Shown: positions 34,241 to 43,798, numbered from the stretch's first letter. The stretch is 64,000 nt of DNA from Amycolatopsis lexingtonensis (GCF_014873755.1 NZ_JADBEG010000001.1:1552501-1616500), one strand, 5' to 3'. Numbers and translations are program-made. The notes: generated by a model not told the origin, from the letters alone.

Positions 34241-35284
34241 GTGGCTGAACGACCCCGCTCCGGCGGACCCGTGCGGGTGACCGCGGCCGGGACGCGGCAG
34301 CCGAGCCTGACCGACGTCGCGGGTGTGGCCGGTGTTTCGCACATGACCGTGTCGCGGGTGATCAACGGGACCGGCCCGGTGCGCCCCGAGACGCGGGCCC
34401 GGGTGCTCGCGGCGATCGAGGAACTGGGCTACCGGCCCAACTCCGCGGCCCGCGCGCTGGTCACCGGGCGGACCGGGACGCTCGGCGTCGTCGCGCTCGA
34501 GTCCAATCTGTACGGTCCGGCCAGCACGCTGTACGGCATCGAGAACGCCGCCCGCGAAGCCGGGTACGCGATCACGATCTCCAGCGTGAGCCGGCCGGGC
34601 CGGTCGTCGATCGCCGACGCGGTGGAAAACCTGCGCCGCCAAGCGGTCGAGGGCATCATCGTCATCGCCCCGCACGTCAGTGCGGGCCGTGCGCTGGAAG
34701 CCGCGCCCGCGGACTTCCCGGTCGTCGCCGTCGGCGGCGGGGAGACCGCGCCCGTGCCGGTCATCTCCGTCGACCAGCGCGACGGCGCCCGCCGCGCCAC
34801 CGAGCACCTGCTCGCCCTCGGTCACCGCACGGTCTGGCACGTCGCCGGGCCGGAGGACTGGCTGGAGGCCCGGGATCGAGAGCTCGGGTGGCGCGAAACC
34901 CTGGAACGCCACGGGGTTCCGGCCCCGCGGGTGATCCGCGGCGACTGGAGTTCGCGGTCGGGCTACGAGGCGGGGCGATCCCTTGCCGCGGAACCCAAGC
35001 TGGACGCCGTGTTCGCCGGCAACGACCAGATGGCGCTCGGCTTGCTGCGCGCCTTCGCCGAGGCGGGCGTTTCGGTGCCGCGCGACGTGCGCGTCGCGGG
35101 CTTCGACGACGTACCCGAGGCGGCGTACTTCACGCCGCCGCTCACCACGGTGCGCCAGGACTTCATCGAAGTCGGCCGGCGCACGTTCGGCCTGCTCACC
35201 CAGCGGATGGACGGGGGCGACCGGCACGCGCGTGCCTTGGTCGTACCCGAGCTGATCGTCCGCGAGAGCACCGGGCCGCGTTAG
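34241..35284 (+). CDS. LacI family transcriptional regulator (copy 2)
   Basis: A 347-residue LacI/GalR regulator, the same length as copy 1 and very similar to it throughout. The helix-turn-helix (PSLTDVAGVAGVSHMTVSRV, about 22-41) differs from copy 1 only at the outer positions, so both should read the same operator. The effector domain has [16 protein letters not shown] and [20 protein letters not shown]. The GTG at 34241 follows GGAGAGGGG. It lies directly before a sugar ABC transporter operon, and operators flank it on both sides (34161, 35323). It is the probable local repressor of galactose/arabinose-type sugar uptake. Confidence 0.92.
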   Translation: MAERPRSGGPVRVTAAGTRQPSLTDVAGVAGVSHMTVSRVINGTGPVRPETRARVLAAIEELGYRPNSAARALVTGRTGTLGVVALESNLYGPASTLYGIENAAREAGYAITISSVSRPGRSSIADAVENLRRQAVEGIIVIAPHVSAGRALEAAPADFPVVAVGGGETAPVPVISVDQRDGARRATEHLLALGHRTVWHVAGPEDWLEARDRELGWRETLERHGVPAPRVIRGDWSSRSGYEAGRSLAAEPKLDAVFAGNDQMALGLLRAFAEAGVSVPRDVRVAGFDDVPEAAYFTPPLTTVRQDFIEVGRRTFGLLTQRMDGGDRHARALVVPELIVRESTGPR

Positions 35285-35322
35285 CACGGCGAACGCGCCC
35301 CGCTCGAGAAGACCCCTCCGAA

Positions 35323-35336
35323 TGTTAACGCTAACA
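35323..35336. promoter_or_regulatory. LacI-type operator TGTTAACGCTAACA
   Basis: This operator of the TGTTANCGCTAACA type lies 30 bp before the GTG of the sugar-binding protein gene, where bound repressor would block initiation. Confidence 0.75.
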
Positions 35337-35366
35337 AATTTGATCACCGTCGATCGAGGAGTGAAC

Positions 35367-36341
35367 GTGCTGAAGAAGCGATGGGCCGCCGCGGCGGCCG
35401 CGGCGGCCGGACTCGTGCTGCTCACCGCCTGCGGGAGTGGTGGCTCTTCCGGTGGCTCCGGCGGGGCGATCACGCTCGGCTTCGCCCAGGTGGGCGCCGA
35501 GAGCGGCTGGCGGACGGCGAACACGAAGTCGATCCAGGAGTCGGCCAAGACCGCGGGCATCGAGCTGAAGTTCTCCGACGCGCAGCAGAAGCAGGAGAAC
35601 CAGATCTCCGCGATCCGCTCCTACATCCAGCAGAAGGTCAAGGTCATCGCCTTCTCGCCGGTGGTGGAGTCCGGCTGGGACACCGTGCTCAAGGAAGCCA
35701 AGACGGCCAACATCCCGGTCATCCTCACCGACCGCGCGATCGACTCGCCGGACAAGTCGCTCTACAAGACCTTCCTGGGCTCGGACTTCATCGCCGAGGG
35801 CAAGAAGGCGGGGCAGTGGCTGACCAAGGAGTTCGGCAGCGCCACCGGCCAGGTCAACATCGTCGAACTGCAGGGCACCACCGGCTCCGCGCCGGCGAAC
35901 GACCGCAAGAAGGGCTTCGCGGACGTCATCGCGGCGGACCCGAAGTACAAGATCGTCGCCTCGCAGACCGGTGAGTTCACCCGTGCCAAGGGCAAGGAGG
36001 TCATGGAGGCCTTCCTGAAGTCCCAGCCCAAGATCGACGTCCTCTACGCGCACAACGACGACATGGCGCTCGGCGCCATCGAGGCGATCGAAGCCGCGGG
36101 CAAGGTGCCGGGCAAGGACATCAAGATCGTCTCGGTCGACGGCGTGAAGGACGCGCTGACGGCGCTGGCCGACGGCAAGATCAACCACGTCGTCGAGTGC
36201 AACCCGCTGCTCGGCCCGCAGCTGATGGACCTGGTGAAGAAGGTCTCCGCCGGCGAGCAGGTGCCCGCCCGCATCGAAACCCAGGAAACCGAGTTCGACC
36301 AGGCGTCGGCCAAGGCCGCCCTGCCGCAGCGGCAGTACTGA
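35367..36341 (+). CDS. ytfQ: YtfQ-like sugar ABC transporter substrate-binding lipoprotein
   Basis: A 324-residue exported lipoprotein with a lipobox LTACG (Cys near residue 24), a Gly/Ser linker and a type I periplasmic-binding fold. The segment FAQVGAESGWRTANTKSIQ and the following FSDAQQKQENQISAIRSY match the YtfQ family closely; in E. coli it binds galactofuranose. Related binding proteins in other bacteria serve L-arabinose. GTG at 35367 follows GAGGAG. It is first gene of a four-gene transporter operon, with the operator immediately upstream. Given the adjacent ara genes, either galactose or arabinose in furanose form is plausible. Confidence 0.87.
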   Translation: MLKKRWAAAAAAAAGLVLLTACGSGGSSGGSGGAITLGFAQVGAESGWRTANTKSIQESAKTAGIELKFSDAQQKQENQISAIRSYIQQKVKVIAFSPVVESGWDTVLKEAKTANIPVILTDRAIDSPDKSLYKTFLGSDFIAEGKKAGQWLTKEFGSATGQVNIVELQGTTGSAPANDRKKGFADVIAADPKYKIVASQTGEFTRAKGKEVMEAFLKSQPKIDVLYAHNDDMALGAIEAIEAAGKVPGKDIKIVSVDGVKDALTALADGKINHVVECNPLLGPQLMDLVKKVSAGEQVPARIETQETEFDQASAKAALPQRQY

Positions 36342-36351
36342 GAGGTCCCGC

Positions 36352-37866
36352 ATGCCCGCCGAAATCCTGACCATGACCGGGATCCGCAAGGAGTTCCCCG
36401 GCGTCCTCGCCCTCGACGGCGTCGACTTCCGCCTGTTCCCGGGCGAAGTCCACGCGCTGATGGGGGAGAACGGCGCCGGCAAGTCCACCCTGATCAAAGT
36501 GCTGACCGGGGTGTACGGGGTGGACGCGGGCACGATCACTCTCGCCGGGACCACTGTCGCTTTCGGTGGTCCCGGCGAGGCCCAGCAGGCCGGCATCAGC
36601 ACGGTCTACCAGGAAGTCAACCTCTGCCCGAACCTGTCCGTGGCGGAGAACGTCTGCCTCGGCCGGGAACCCCGCCGCTTCGGCCGCATCCAGTGGGGCC
36701 CGATGCGGCGGCGGGCCGAGGAACTGCTGGCCCGGCTGGACGTCCACGTGGACGTCTCGGCCGAGCTGAGCACCTGCTCGATCGCGGTGCAGCAGCTGGT
36801 CGCGATCGCCCGCGCGCTCGACGTCGACGCGCGGGTGCTCGTCCTCGACGAGCCGACGTCCAGTTTGGACGCCGGCGAGGTCGAGCAGCTGCTGAAGGTC
36901 GTCCGGTCCCTGCGCGAGCAGGGCCTGGCGATCCTGTTCGTCTCCCACTTCATCGACCAGGTCTTCGCCATCGCCGACCGGATGACCGTGCTGCGCAACG
37001 GGAAGCTGATCGGCGAGTACCGCACCGCGGACATCACGCCGGTCGACTTGGTCACCAAGATGATCGGCAAGGAGCTGCGGGTCCTCGAAACCCTCGAGGA
37101 CTCCGGCCCCAGCCGGGCCGAAGTCGCGGACGCGCCGGTGCTCCTGTCCGCCGAGGACCTCGGGCGCAAGGGCGGGGTCGAGCCGTTCAGCCTCGACATC
37201 CACGCCGGCGAGGTCGTCGGCCTCGCCGGGCTCCTGGGCTCGGGCCGCACCGAGCTGGCCCGGCTGCTCTTCGGCGCCGACCACGCCGACAGCGGATCCG
37301 TGAAGATCGACGGCGAGCCGGCGAACCTGCGCACCCCGCGCGCCGGGCTCGACCGCCGGATCGCGTTCTGCTCGGAGAACCGCAAGACCGAAGGCCTGGT
37401 CGAAGAACTGACCGTCCGGGAAAACATCGTCCTCGCGCTCCAGGCCTCCCGGGGCTGGGCGCGGCCGCTGTCGCGTCGCCGGCAGGACGAAATCGCCCGG
37501 AAGTACATCGAAACGCTCGACATCCGCCCGGCCGACCCCGAAGCACTGGTCGGCCACCTTTCCGGCGGGAACCAGCAGAAGGTGCTGCTGGCCCGCTGGC
37601 TCATCACCGAACCGCGGCTGCTGATCCTGGACGAGCCGACCCGCGGCATCGACATCGGCGCGAAGACCGAGATCCAGCGGCTCGTCACGCAGCTCTCGGC
37701 GGACGGCATGGCCGTCGTCTACATCTCCGCCGAGCTGGACGAGGTGCTCCGGCTGAGTCACCGCGTCGCCGTGCTGCGCGACCGGAAGGTCGTGGCGCAA
37801 CGGGAAAACCAGGGGCTCACCGCGGACGACGTCATGGCCACGATGGCCGAGGGGGTGCAGGCATGA
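36352..37866 (+). CDS. ytfR: YtfR-like sugar ABC transporter ATPase (two NBDs)
   Basis: A 504-residue ATP-hydrolysing subunit with two fused nucleotide-binding domains. The first (about 5-240) has Walker [10 protein letters not shown] and Walker B VLVLDEPTSSLD. The second (about 262-500) has the degenerate P-loop GLLGSGRTE but an intact signature LSGGNQQKV and Walker [13 protein letters not shown], as usual in the CUT2 (ribose/galactofuranose) class. It lies 10 bp after the binding-protein gene, and its stop overlaps the next ATG by 4 bp. It energises the two permeases that follow. Confidence 0.92.
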   Translation: MPAEILTMTGIRKEFPGVLALDGVDFRLFPGEVHALMGENGAGKSTLIKVLTGVYGVDAGTITLAGTTVAFGGPGEAQQAGISTVYQEVNLCPNLSVAENVCLGREPRRFGRIQWGPMRRRAEELLARLDVHVDVSAELSTCSIAVQQLVAIARALDVDARVLVLDEPTSSLDAGEVEQLLKVVRSLREQGLAILFVSHFIDQVFAIADRMTVLRNGKLIGEYRTADITPVDLVTKMIGKELRVLETLEDSGPSRAEVADAPVLLSAEDLGRKGGVEPFSLDIHAGEVVGLAGLLGSGRTELARLLFGADHADSGSVKIDGEPANLRTPRAGLDRRIAFCSENRKTEGLVEELTVRENIVLALQASRGWARPLSRRRQDEIARKYIETLDIRPADPEALVGHLSGGNQQKVLLARWLITEPRLLILDEPTRGIDIGAKTEIQRLVTQLSADGMAVVYISAELDEVLRLSHRVAVLRDRKVVAQRENQGLTADDVMATMAEGVQA

Positions 37867-38906
37867 CCGGCCTGGCGAAGAAGCGGCTCTTCTGGCCCGT
37901 GGTGGCGCTGCTCGCGCTGCTGCTGGGCGACCTGATCGCGAGCCCGGCGTTCTTCTCGATCGAACTGCGCGACGGTCACCTCTACGGGAACCTCGTCGAC
38001 ATCCTGAAGAACGGCGCCCCGCTGATCCTCATCGCGATCGGCATGACGCTCGTCATCGCCACCCGCGGCATCGACCTCTCGGTCGGCGCGGTCGTCGCGA
38101 TCAGCGGTTCGCTCGCGTGCCTGTGGATCGCCGATCACCCCGACGGCGTGGGTGCCACGCTCGTCGCGGTCGGGCTGGCGCTCGGGCTGTCGCTGGTGCT
38201 CGGCGTGTGGAACGGCTGGCTGGTCGCCGCGTTGGGCATCCAGCCGATCATCGCGACGCTCATCCTGATGGTCGCCGGGCGCGGGATCGCGCAGCTGATC
38301 TCCGGCGGGCAGATCATCACGATCAACTCCGCGCCCTACGAATGGATCGGCAGCGGGTTCGTGCTCACCCTGCCGAGCGCCATCCTCATCGCGCTGGCCG
38401 TGTTCGTGCTCGCGTCGCTGCTGGTCCGCCGCTCGGCTCTCGGGCTGCTCGTGGAAGCCGTCGGCGGCAACCCCGAAGCCAGCCGGCTGGCCGGGCTCCG
38501 GTCGGCCCGGCTGACCTGGCTCGTCTACGTCTTCTGCGCGCTGTGCGCGGGCATCGCCGGGCTGATGATCAGCGCGAACGTGCACAGCGCCGACGCCAAC
38601 CACGCCGGGCTGTTCATCGAGCTCGACGCGATCCTCGCCGTCGTCGTCGGCGGCACGCAGCTGACCGGCGGCCGGTTCTCCATCGGCGGCGCGGTGATCG
38701 GCGCCCTGCTGATCCAGACGCTGACCACCACCGTCTACGCACTGGGCATCCCTCCCGAGGCGATCATGCTGTTCAAGGCCGTGGTCGTGCTCGCGGTGTG
38801 CCTGCTGCAGTCGCCCGCGTTCCGCCGCAAGCTCCGCCGCCGCAAGGCCCGCCCGGCCGCGTCGGCTCCCGCGTCCGCTCCGGAGAAGGTCGAGGTCACG
38901 GCATGA
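37863..38906 (+). CDS. ytfT: YtfT-like sugar ABC permease 1
   Basis: A 347-residue membrane subunit of the CUT2 class with about 9-10 hydrophobic segments. It carries IGMTLVIATRGIDLSVGAVV and the EAA-like loop EAVGGNPEASRLAGLRSARL that contacts the ATPase. It overlaps the ATPase gene by 4 bp and the next permease by 4 bp. The C-terminal Lys/Arg/Ala tail is cytosolic. It should form a heterodimeric channel with the following YjfF-like subunit. Confidence 0.88.
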   Translation: MTGLAKKRLFWPVVALLALLLGDLIASPAFFSIELRDGHLYGNLVDILKNGAPLILIAIGMTLVIATRGIDLSVGAVVAISGSLACLWIADHPDGVGATLVAVGLALGLSLVLGVWNGWLVAALGIQPIIATLILMVAGRGIAQLISGGQIITINSAPYEWIGSGFVLTLPSAILIALAVFVLASLLVRRSALGLLVEAVGGNPEASRLAGLRSARLTWLVYVFCALCAGIAGLMISANVHSADANHAGLFIELDAILAVVVGGTQLTGGRFSIGGAVIGALLIQTLTTTVYALGIPPEAIMLFKAVVVLAVCLLQSPAFRRKLRRRKARPAASAPASAPEKVEVTA

Positions 38907-39886
38907 CCACGCTGACCCGCATCAAGGGCTACCGGCCGCAGCAGCGGCACCTCCCGATCCTCGCGACGATGGCGCTGCTCATCGGCGCGTACGTCTTCGG
39001 CGCGGCCAGCTACGACGCGTTCGGGTCCGGGCAGGTCGTGCTGGACCTGTTCATCAACAACGCGTTCCTGCTCGTGGTCGCGGTCGGGATGACGTTCGTG
39101 ATCCTCACCGGCGGCATCGACCTGTCCGTCGGCTCGGTCGTCGCACTGTCCACAGTGATCTCCGGCGACCTGCTGCAGAAGCACGGCTGGCCCGCGTACG
39201 CGGCGATCGCCGTGGTGCTGGTGGTCGGCGCGCTGCTCGGCGCAGGGATGGGCGCGCTCATCCACTTCTTCGAGATCCAGCCGTTCATCGCCACGCTGAT
39301 CGGGATGTTCTTCGCCCGCGGGCTCTGCTACACGATCAGCACCGAGGCGTACTCGATCGACAACGCGACGATCGCGACCCTGGCCCAGACGCAGATCCCG
39401 CTCGGCGGGGAACTGCACATCTCGATCAGCGTGGTCGTCGCGCTGGTCGTCGTGGCCGCCGCGGTCTACGTGCTGGCGTTCACCCGGTTCGGCCGCACGG
39501 TCTACTCGATCGGCGGCAACGCGCAGTCCGCGATGCTGATGGGCCTCAAGACCGGTCGCACGAAGATCGCGGTGTACACGATCAGCGGGTTCTGCTCGGC
39601 GCTGGGCGGGCTGCTTCTCGTGCTGTACAAGTCTTCCGGCGACCCGCTCAACGGCGTCGGCCTGGAGCTGACCGCGATCGCCGCGGTCGTCATCGGCGGC
39701 ACCATCCTCACCGGCGGGTCCGGCTACGTGCTGGGCACCGTGCTCGGGATCATGGTGCTGGGCATCATCCAGACGCTGATCACCTTCGACGGCACCCTCA
39801 ACTCCTGGTGGACTTCGATCATCACCGGCGCCCTCCTCTTCGTCTTCATCGTCCTGCAACGCCTGGTCACCCGACGCACCCGCTAG
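38903..39886 (+). CDS. yjfF: YjfF-like sugar ABC permease 2
   Basis: A 327-residue CUT2-class permease with about 10 membrane segments. The family motif GMTFVILTGGIDLSVGSVVA and the ATPase-contact loop SIGGNAQSAMLMGLKTGRTK are present. It is the last gene of the operon; its TAG is followed within 1-2 bp by a perfect 38-bp palindrome that should end transcription. Two different permease genes after one ATPase gene is the ytfQRT-yjfF layout. Confidence 0.88.
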   Translation: MTTLTRIKGYRPQQRHLPILATMALLIGAYVFGAASYDAFGSGQVVLDLFINNAFLLVVAVGMTFVILTGGIDLSVGSVVALSTVISGDLLQKHGWPAYAAIAVVLVVGALLGAGMGALIHFFEIQPFIATLIGMFFARGLCYTISTEAYSIDNATIATLAQTQIPLGGELHISISVVVALVVVAAAVYVLAFTRFGRTVYSIGGNAQSAMLMGLKTGRTKIAVYTISGFCSALGGLLLVLYKSSGDPLNGVGLELTAIAAVVIGGTILTGGSGYVLGTVLGIMVLGIIQTLITFDGTLNSWWTSIITGALLFVFIVLQRLVTRRTR

Positions 39887-39887
39887 C

Positions 39888-39925
39888 GCGAAAGCGGCAC
39901 TTTCACGTGAAAGTGCCGCTTTCGC
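39888..39925. terminator. Perfect 38-bp palindromic hairpin after yjfF-like gene
   Basis: Nineteen-bp arms (GCGAAAGCGGCACTTTCAC and its exact complement) abut with no loop between them, directly after the permease stop. Probably a bidirectional transcription barrier between the ytf and ara operons. Confidence 0.7.
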
Positions 39926-39934
39926 ACCCCGCAC

Positions 39935-39948
39935 TGTGAGCGCTCACA
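39935..39948. promoter_or_regulatory. Operator palindrome TGTGAGCGCTCACA before ara operon
   Basis: A perfect 14-bp palindrome ends 14 bp before the GH51 ATG. It shares the frame TGT-NANCGCTNA-CA with the lacI-2 operators but differs in both half-sites (TGTGA instead of TGTTA). It is the likely repressor site of the ara operon. Confidence 0.7.
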
Positions 39949-39962
39949 CTCGAAGGAGAGGC

Positions 39963-42900
39963 ATGCTCCGCAGAATCCGGCGGCCCTTGGCCGTGCTGGC
40001 GGCTCTGACCTTGTTCTCCGCCCTGCCCGTGACCGCGGCGGGGGCGGCGGACGCCGACCCGGCGCTCGCCGGGCACTGGACGTTCGACGAAGGCAGCGGG
40101 ACCACCGCCGCCGACAGCGCGGGGGACCACCCCGCGACCCTGAACGCCGGCGCGGGCTGGGCACCCGGCATCCGCGGCGGCGCGCTGACGACCGATGGCA
40201 CGAGCGGGTTCGCCGACGCCGGCGCGCCGGTGCTGGACACCACCAAGAGCTTCTCCGTGAGCAGCTGGGTCAAGCTCGACAAGACCTCGGGCTTCCAGAC
40301 TTTCGTGAGCGTCGACGGGAACCAGGTCAGCAACTTCTTCCTGCAGTTCCGCGACGACTCGCGCCGCTTCGCCTTCACCCGCCTCGCCGGGGACGCGCCC
40401 GCCGACGGGGTCGTCGCCTCGGCGAACTTCGACCCGGTCGCCGGCCAGTGGTACCAGCTCACCGGGGTGTTCGACGCGGCGGTGTCAACGCTGTCGTTGT
40501 ACGTGGACGGCACCCGGCAGGCCACGGTGGCCGCGCCCGCGGGCTGGGCCGGCACCGGTCACCTGGTGATCGGCCGGGGCAAGTACGGCGGCAACCCGGT
40601 GGACTACGTCGACGGCACGATCGACGACGTCCGGGCCTACTCCGGCGCGCTCACCGCGGCCGACGCCGCCCGCCTGGCCATCGCCGGGCACTGGACCCTC
40701 GACGAGGGCACCGGCACCACCGCGGCCGACGACTCGCTCGACGCGCGCACCGCCACCCTGACCGGCGGCGCGACCTGGGGCGACGGCGTCGTCGGCACCC
40801 ACGGCGTCGCCCTCAACGGCACCGATGCCGCGGTCGAGGCTCCGGCTCCGGTCGTCGACACCGCGCAGAGCTTCTCGGTGTCCGCCTGGGTGAAGCCCTC
40901 GGCGGCCACGGGTTTCCGGACCGCGGTGAGCGTCGACGGCTCGACGATCAGCGGGTTCTACCTCCAGCGCGCCGCCGACAGCCGGTTCGCCTTCACCCGC
41001 CGCGCGGGCGACGGCGACACGGCGTCGTCCTCGGCGGTGTCGACGCTGCCCGCGCAGGCTGATCAGTGGCAGCACCTCGTCGGCGTCTACAACCGCGCGG
41101 CCGGCACGCTTTCCCTGTATGTCAACGGAACCCTGCAGCAGAGCGTTCCGTTCGCGACGCCGTGGACCGCCTCCGGGCACCTGGTCATCGGGCGCGGCAA
41201 GTGGGCCGGCAGCCCGGCCGACTGGTTCGCCGGGGGAGTCGACGACGTCCGCGCGTACCCGACCCCGCTGACCTCCTCCGCCGTCGCCGCGCTGGCGGCC
41301 AGCGGATCGTGGCACTTCGACGAGGGCGTGGGCACGATCGCCCGTGACGCGAGCGCGAACGCCGCCGACGGCACGCTTCGCGGAGCCACCTGGACCGCGG
41401 GCGCGGCGGGCAAGGCCGTCCAGCTCGGCGGCAAGTCCACTGTGGACATGGGTACCTCGCCCGCGTTCGACACCGGCACCGGCTCGCTCTCGCTGGCCGC
41501 CTGGTTCCGCACCACCGCGGACGGCACCCTGGCCGACCACGGCGACGGGTACGCGCTCGGCGTGACCGGCGGCAAGCTCACCGCCCGCGTCGGCACCCTC
41601 CAGGTGACCACCACCGGCGGCGGTCTCGCCGACGGCAACTGGCACCACGCCGCCGTCGTCCTCGACCGCGCCTCCCAGCGGCTCACCGTCTACGCCGACG
41701 GCGACGCGGCCACGGTCACCAGCACCTGCGGCACGCCGTCGGGCACCACCCTGGACGTCTCGGCCTGCCCGGTGTCCGGGACCGCGGCCGCGCCGCTGAC
41801 GGTCGGCGCCGGGTTCACCGGCGCGGTCGACGAGCTGGAGCTGCGCCGCTTCCCGCTCACCGCCGCCCAGATCGGCACCCTCGCGGGCGCCAACCAGCTG
41901 GCCGTGGACGCCAACGTCGTCCGCGCCAACACCCGCCCGACCACCTACGGCTCGATCCTCGAGGACATCAGCCACTCCGTCGAAGGCGGGCTGTACGCGG
42001 AACTCGTCCGCAACCGCACCTTCAAGGAGGCCTACCAGCGCGGCAGCGGCGCTGGTGACACCCCGGTCCCGTACTGGTCGCTGGTCACCTCGCCGGGCGC
42101 CACCGGCAGCTACACGATCGACACCGCCACGCCGCTCAACACCGCACTGGACCGGTCGCTGAAGCTGCACGCCGACGCGGTCCCGGCGGGCGGGCGCGTG
42201 GCCGCGGCCAACGTCGGCTACTACGGCGTCGCCGCGAAACCGGGCACGAAGTACACCGGCAGCTTCTTCGGCAAGGGCGCGTGGACCGGCGCGGTCCGGG
42301 TCACCCTGGAGAAACCGGACGGCACCGTGCTGGCGAGCAAGGACGTCCAGCCGGTCGGGCCCGCGTGGACGCAGCAGACGTTCAGCTTCACCACGCCGTC
42401 GACCATCGCCGCGTCGACCGACAACCGGATCGTCGTCTCCCTGGTCAACAAGGGGAAGACGGCGCTGGCCGGTGACGCCTGGTTCCAGCAGGTCTCGCTG
42501 TTCCCGCCGACCTTCAAGAACCACGGCGTCCGCCTCGACCTCGGGCAGAAGCTCGCCGCGATGAAGCTCGGCCTGTTCCGCGTCCCGGGCGGCAACTACC
42601 TCGAAGGCAACACCCTCGACACCCGGTTCGCCTGGAAGAACACCATCGGCAAGCCGGAGGAGCGGCCCGGCCACCAGAACACCGCGTGGGGCTACTGGTC
42701 CACCGACGGCTTCGGCATCCTCGACTACCTCAAGCTGTCCGAGGACATCGGCGCCCAGCCGCTGCTGGCCCTGTTCGCCGGCTACACGTTGAACGGTCAG
42801 CACGTCGACCAGGCCGACTACCCGCAGTACGTCCAGGAAGCGCTCGACGAGATCGAATACGCCATCGGCGACGCCACCACGACGTGGGGCGCGAAGCGGG

Positions 42901-43775
42901 CCGCCGACGGGCACCCGGCGCCGTTCGACCTGCACTACGTCGAGGTCGGCAACGAGGACTGGTTCGACGGTTCCGGCTCCTACGCCTGGCGCTTCACCGA
43001 CATGTACAACGCCATCAAGGCGAAGTACCCGCAGCTGACGGTCATCGCCACGACCGGCGGCCTGCAGGGCGGGGCCGCGTCGAGCACGCCGACCGGGGTC
43101 CGCCCGGACGCCGCGGACGACCACTACTACCAGTCGCCGCAGTGGTTCACCGACAACTCGACGCGCTACGACACCGCGGACCGCTCCGGCCCGGACATCC
43201 TCGTCGGCGAGTACGGCGCCCAGGACGGCCGGCCCACCGGCACCCTGGCCGCCGCCATCGGCGAAGCCGCGTTCCTGACCGGGCTCGAACGCAACAGCGA
43301 CGTCGTCATCGGCTCGATGTACGCGCCGGTGCTGGTGCAGGAAAACCAGGCCAACTGGCCGGTGAACCTGATCGGCTTCGACGCCGGGAGCAGCTACGGC
43401 TCGCCGTCGTACTGGGTGCAGCAGATGTTCTCCAGCACCCTCGGCAAGCAGATCGTGACCAGCCGCCTCAACCAGGGCAGCCCGCTGCGGCAGGTGGTCA
43501 ACGTGACCACCAAGAACGGCCGGAAGACGTTCACGGTCAAGCTCGTCAACCCGGCCGGGCAGGTGCAGACCGCGCGGCTGGCGCTCACCGGCGTCACCGC
43601 GGTCGACGGCACCGGGACGCTCACCACGCTCACCGGCGACCCGGCGGGACGCAACACCCTCGCCGCACCGGCCGCCATCGTGCCGCAGACCAGGGAGCTC
43701 ACCGGACTGGCCGCGACGTCGAAGCTGACCCTGCCCGCCAACTCCGTGACCACCCTGGTCATGACCGGCCGCTGA
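39963..43775 (+). CDS. Secreted GH51 alpha-L-arabinofuranosidase with three LamG domains
   Basis: A 1270-residue exported enzyme. It has a signal peptide (about 1-29), three consecutive concanavalin/LamG-like sandwich domains (about 35-235, 237-440, 445-645; repeats of W(T/H)FDEGxGT), then a CBM4-like insert (about 690-850) and a GH51 catalytic domain (about 660-680 and 850-1270). The acid/base is Glu998 in EVGNEDWF and the nucleophile Glu1083 in LVGEYGAQ. It should release arabinose from arabinan or arabinogalactan. An ideal GAAGGAGAGG precedes the ATG. It is the first gene of the ara operon, so the secreted enzyme is made together with the pathway that uses its product. Confidence 0.92.
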   Translation: MLRRIRRPLAVLAALTLFSALPVTAAGAADADPALAGHWTFDEGSGTTAADSAGDHPATLNAGAGWAPGIRGGALTTDGTSGFADAGAPVLDTTKSFSVSSWVKLDKTSGFQTFVSVDGNQVSNFFLQFRDDSRRFAFTRLAGDAPADGVVASANFDPVAGQWYQLTGVFDAAVSTLSLYVDGTRQATVAAPAGWAGTGHLVIGRGKYGGNPVDYVDGTIDDVRAYSGALTAADAARLAIAGHWTLDEGTGTTAADDSLDARTATLTGGATWGDGVVGTHGVALNGTDAAVEAPAPVVDTAQSFSVSAWVKPSAATGFRTAVSVDGSTISGFYLQRAADSRFAFTRRAGDGDTASSSAVSTLPAQADQWQHLVGVYNRAAGTLSLYVNGTLQQSVPFATPWTASGHLVIGRGKWAGSPADWFAGGVDDVRAYPTPLTSSAVAALAASGSWHFDEGVGTIARDASANAADGTLRGATWTAGAAGKAVQLGGKSTVDMGTSPAFDTGTGSLSLAAWFRTTADGTLADHGDGYALGVTGGKLTARVGTLQVTTTGGGLADGNWHHAAVVLDRASQRLTVYADGDAATVTSTCGTPSGTTLDVSACPVSGTAAAPLTVGAGFTGAVDELELRRFPLTAAQIGTLAGANQLAVDANVVRANTRPTTYGSILEDISHSVEGGLYAELVRNRTFKEAYQRGSGAGDTPVPYWSLVTSPGATGSYTIDTATPLNTALDRSLKLHADAVPAGGRVAAANVGYYGVAAKPGTKYTGSFFGKGAWTGAVRVTLEKPDGTVLASKDVQPVGPAWTQQTFSFTTPSTIAASTDNRIVVSLVNKGKTALAGDAWFQQVSLFPPTFKNHGVRLDLGQKLAAMKLGLFRVPGGNYLEGNTLDTRFAWKNTIGKPEERPGHQNTAWGYWSTDGFGILDYLKLSEDIGAQPLLALFAGYTLNGQHVDQADYPQYVQEALDEIEYAIGDATTTWGAKRAADGHPAPFDLHYVEVGNEDWFDGSGSYAWRFTDMYNAIKAKYPQLTVIATTGGLQGGAASSTPTGVRPDAADDHYYQSPQWFTDNSTRYDTADRSGPDILVGEYGAQDGRPTGTLAAAIGEAAFLTGLERNSDVVIGSMYAPVLVQENQANWPVNLIGFDAGSSYGSPSYWVQQMFSSTLGKQIVTSRLNQGSPLRQVVNVTTKNGRKTFTVKLVNPAGQVQTARLALTGVTAVDGTGTLTTLTGDPAGRNTLAAPAAIVPQTRELTGLAATSKLTLPANSVTTLVMTGR

Positions 43776-43798
43776 ACAACACCAGGAGAGAGGACACC

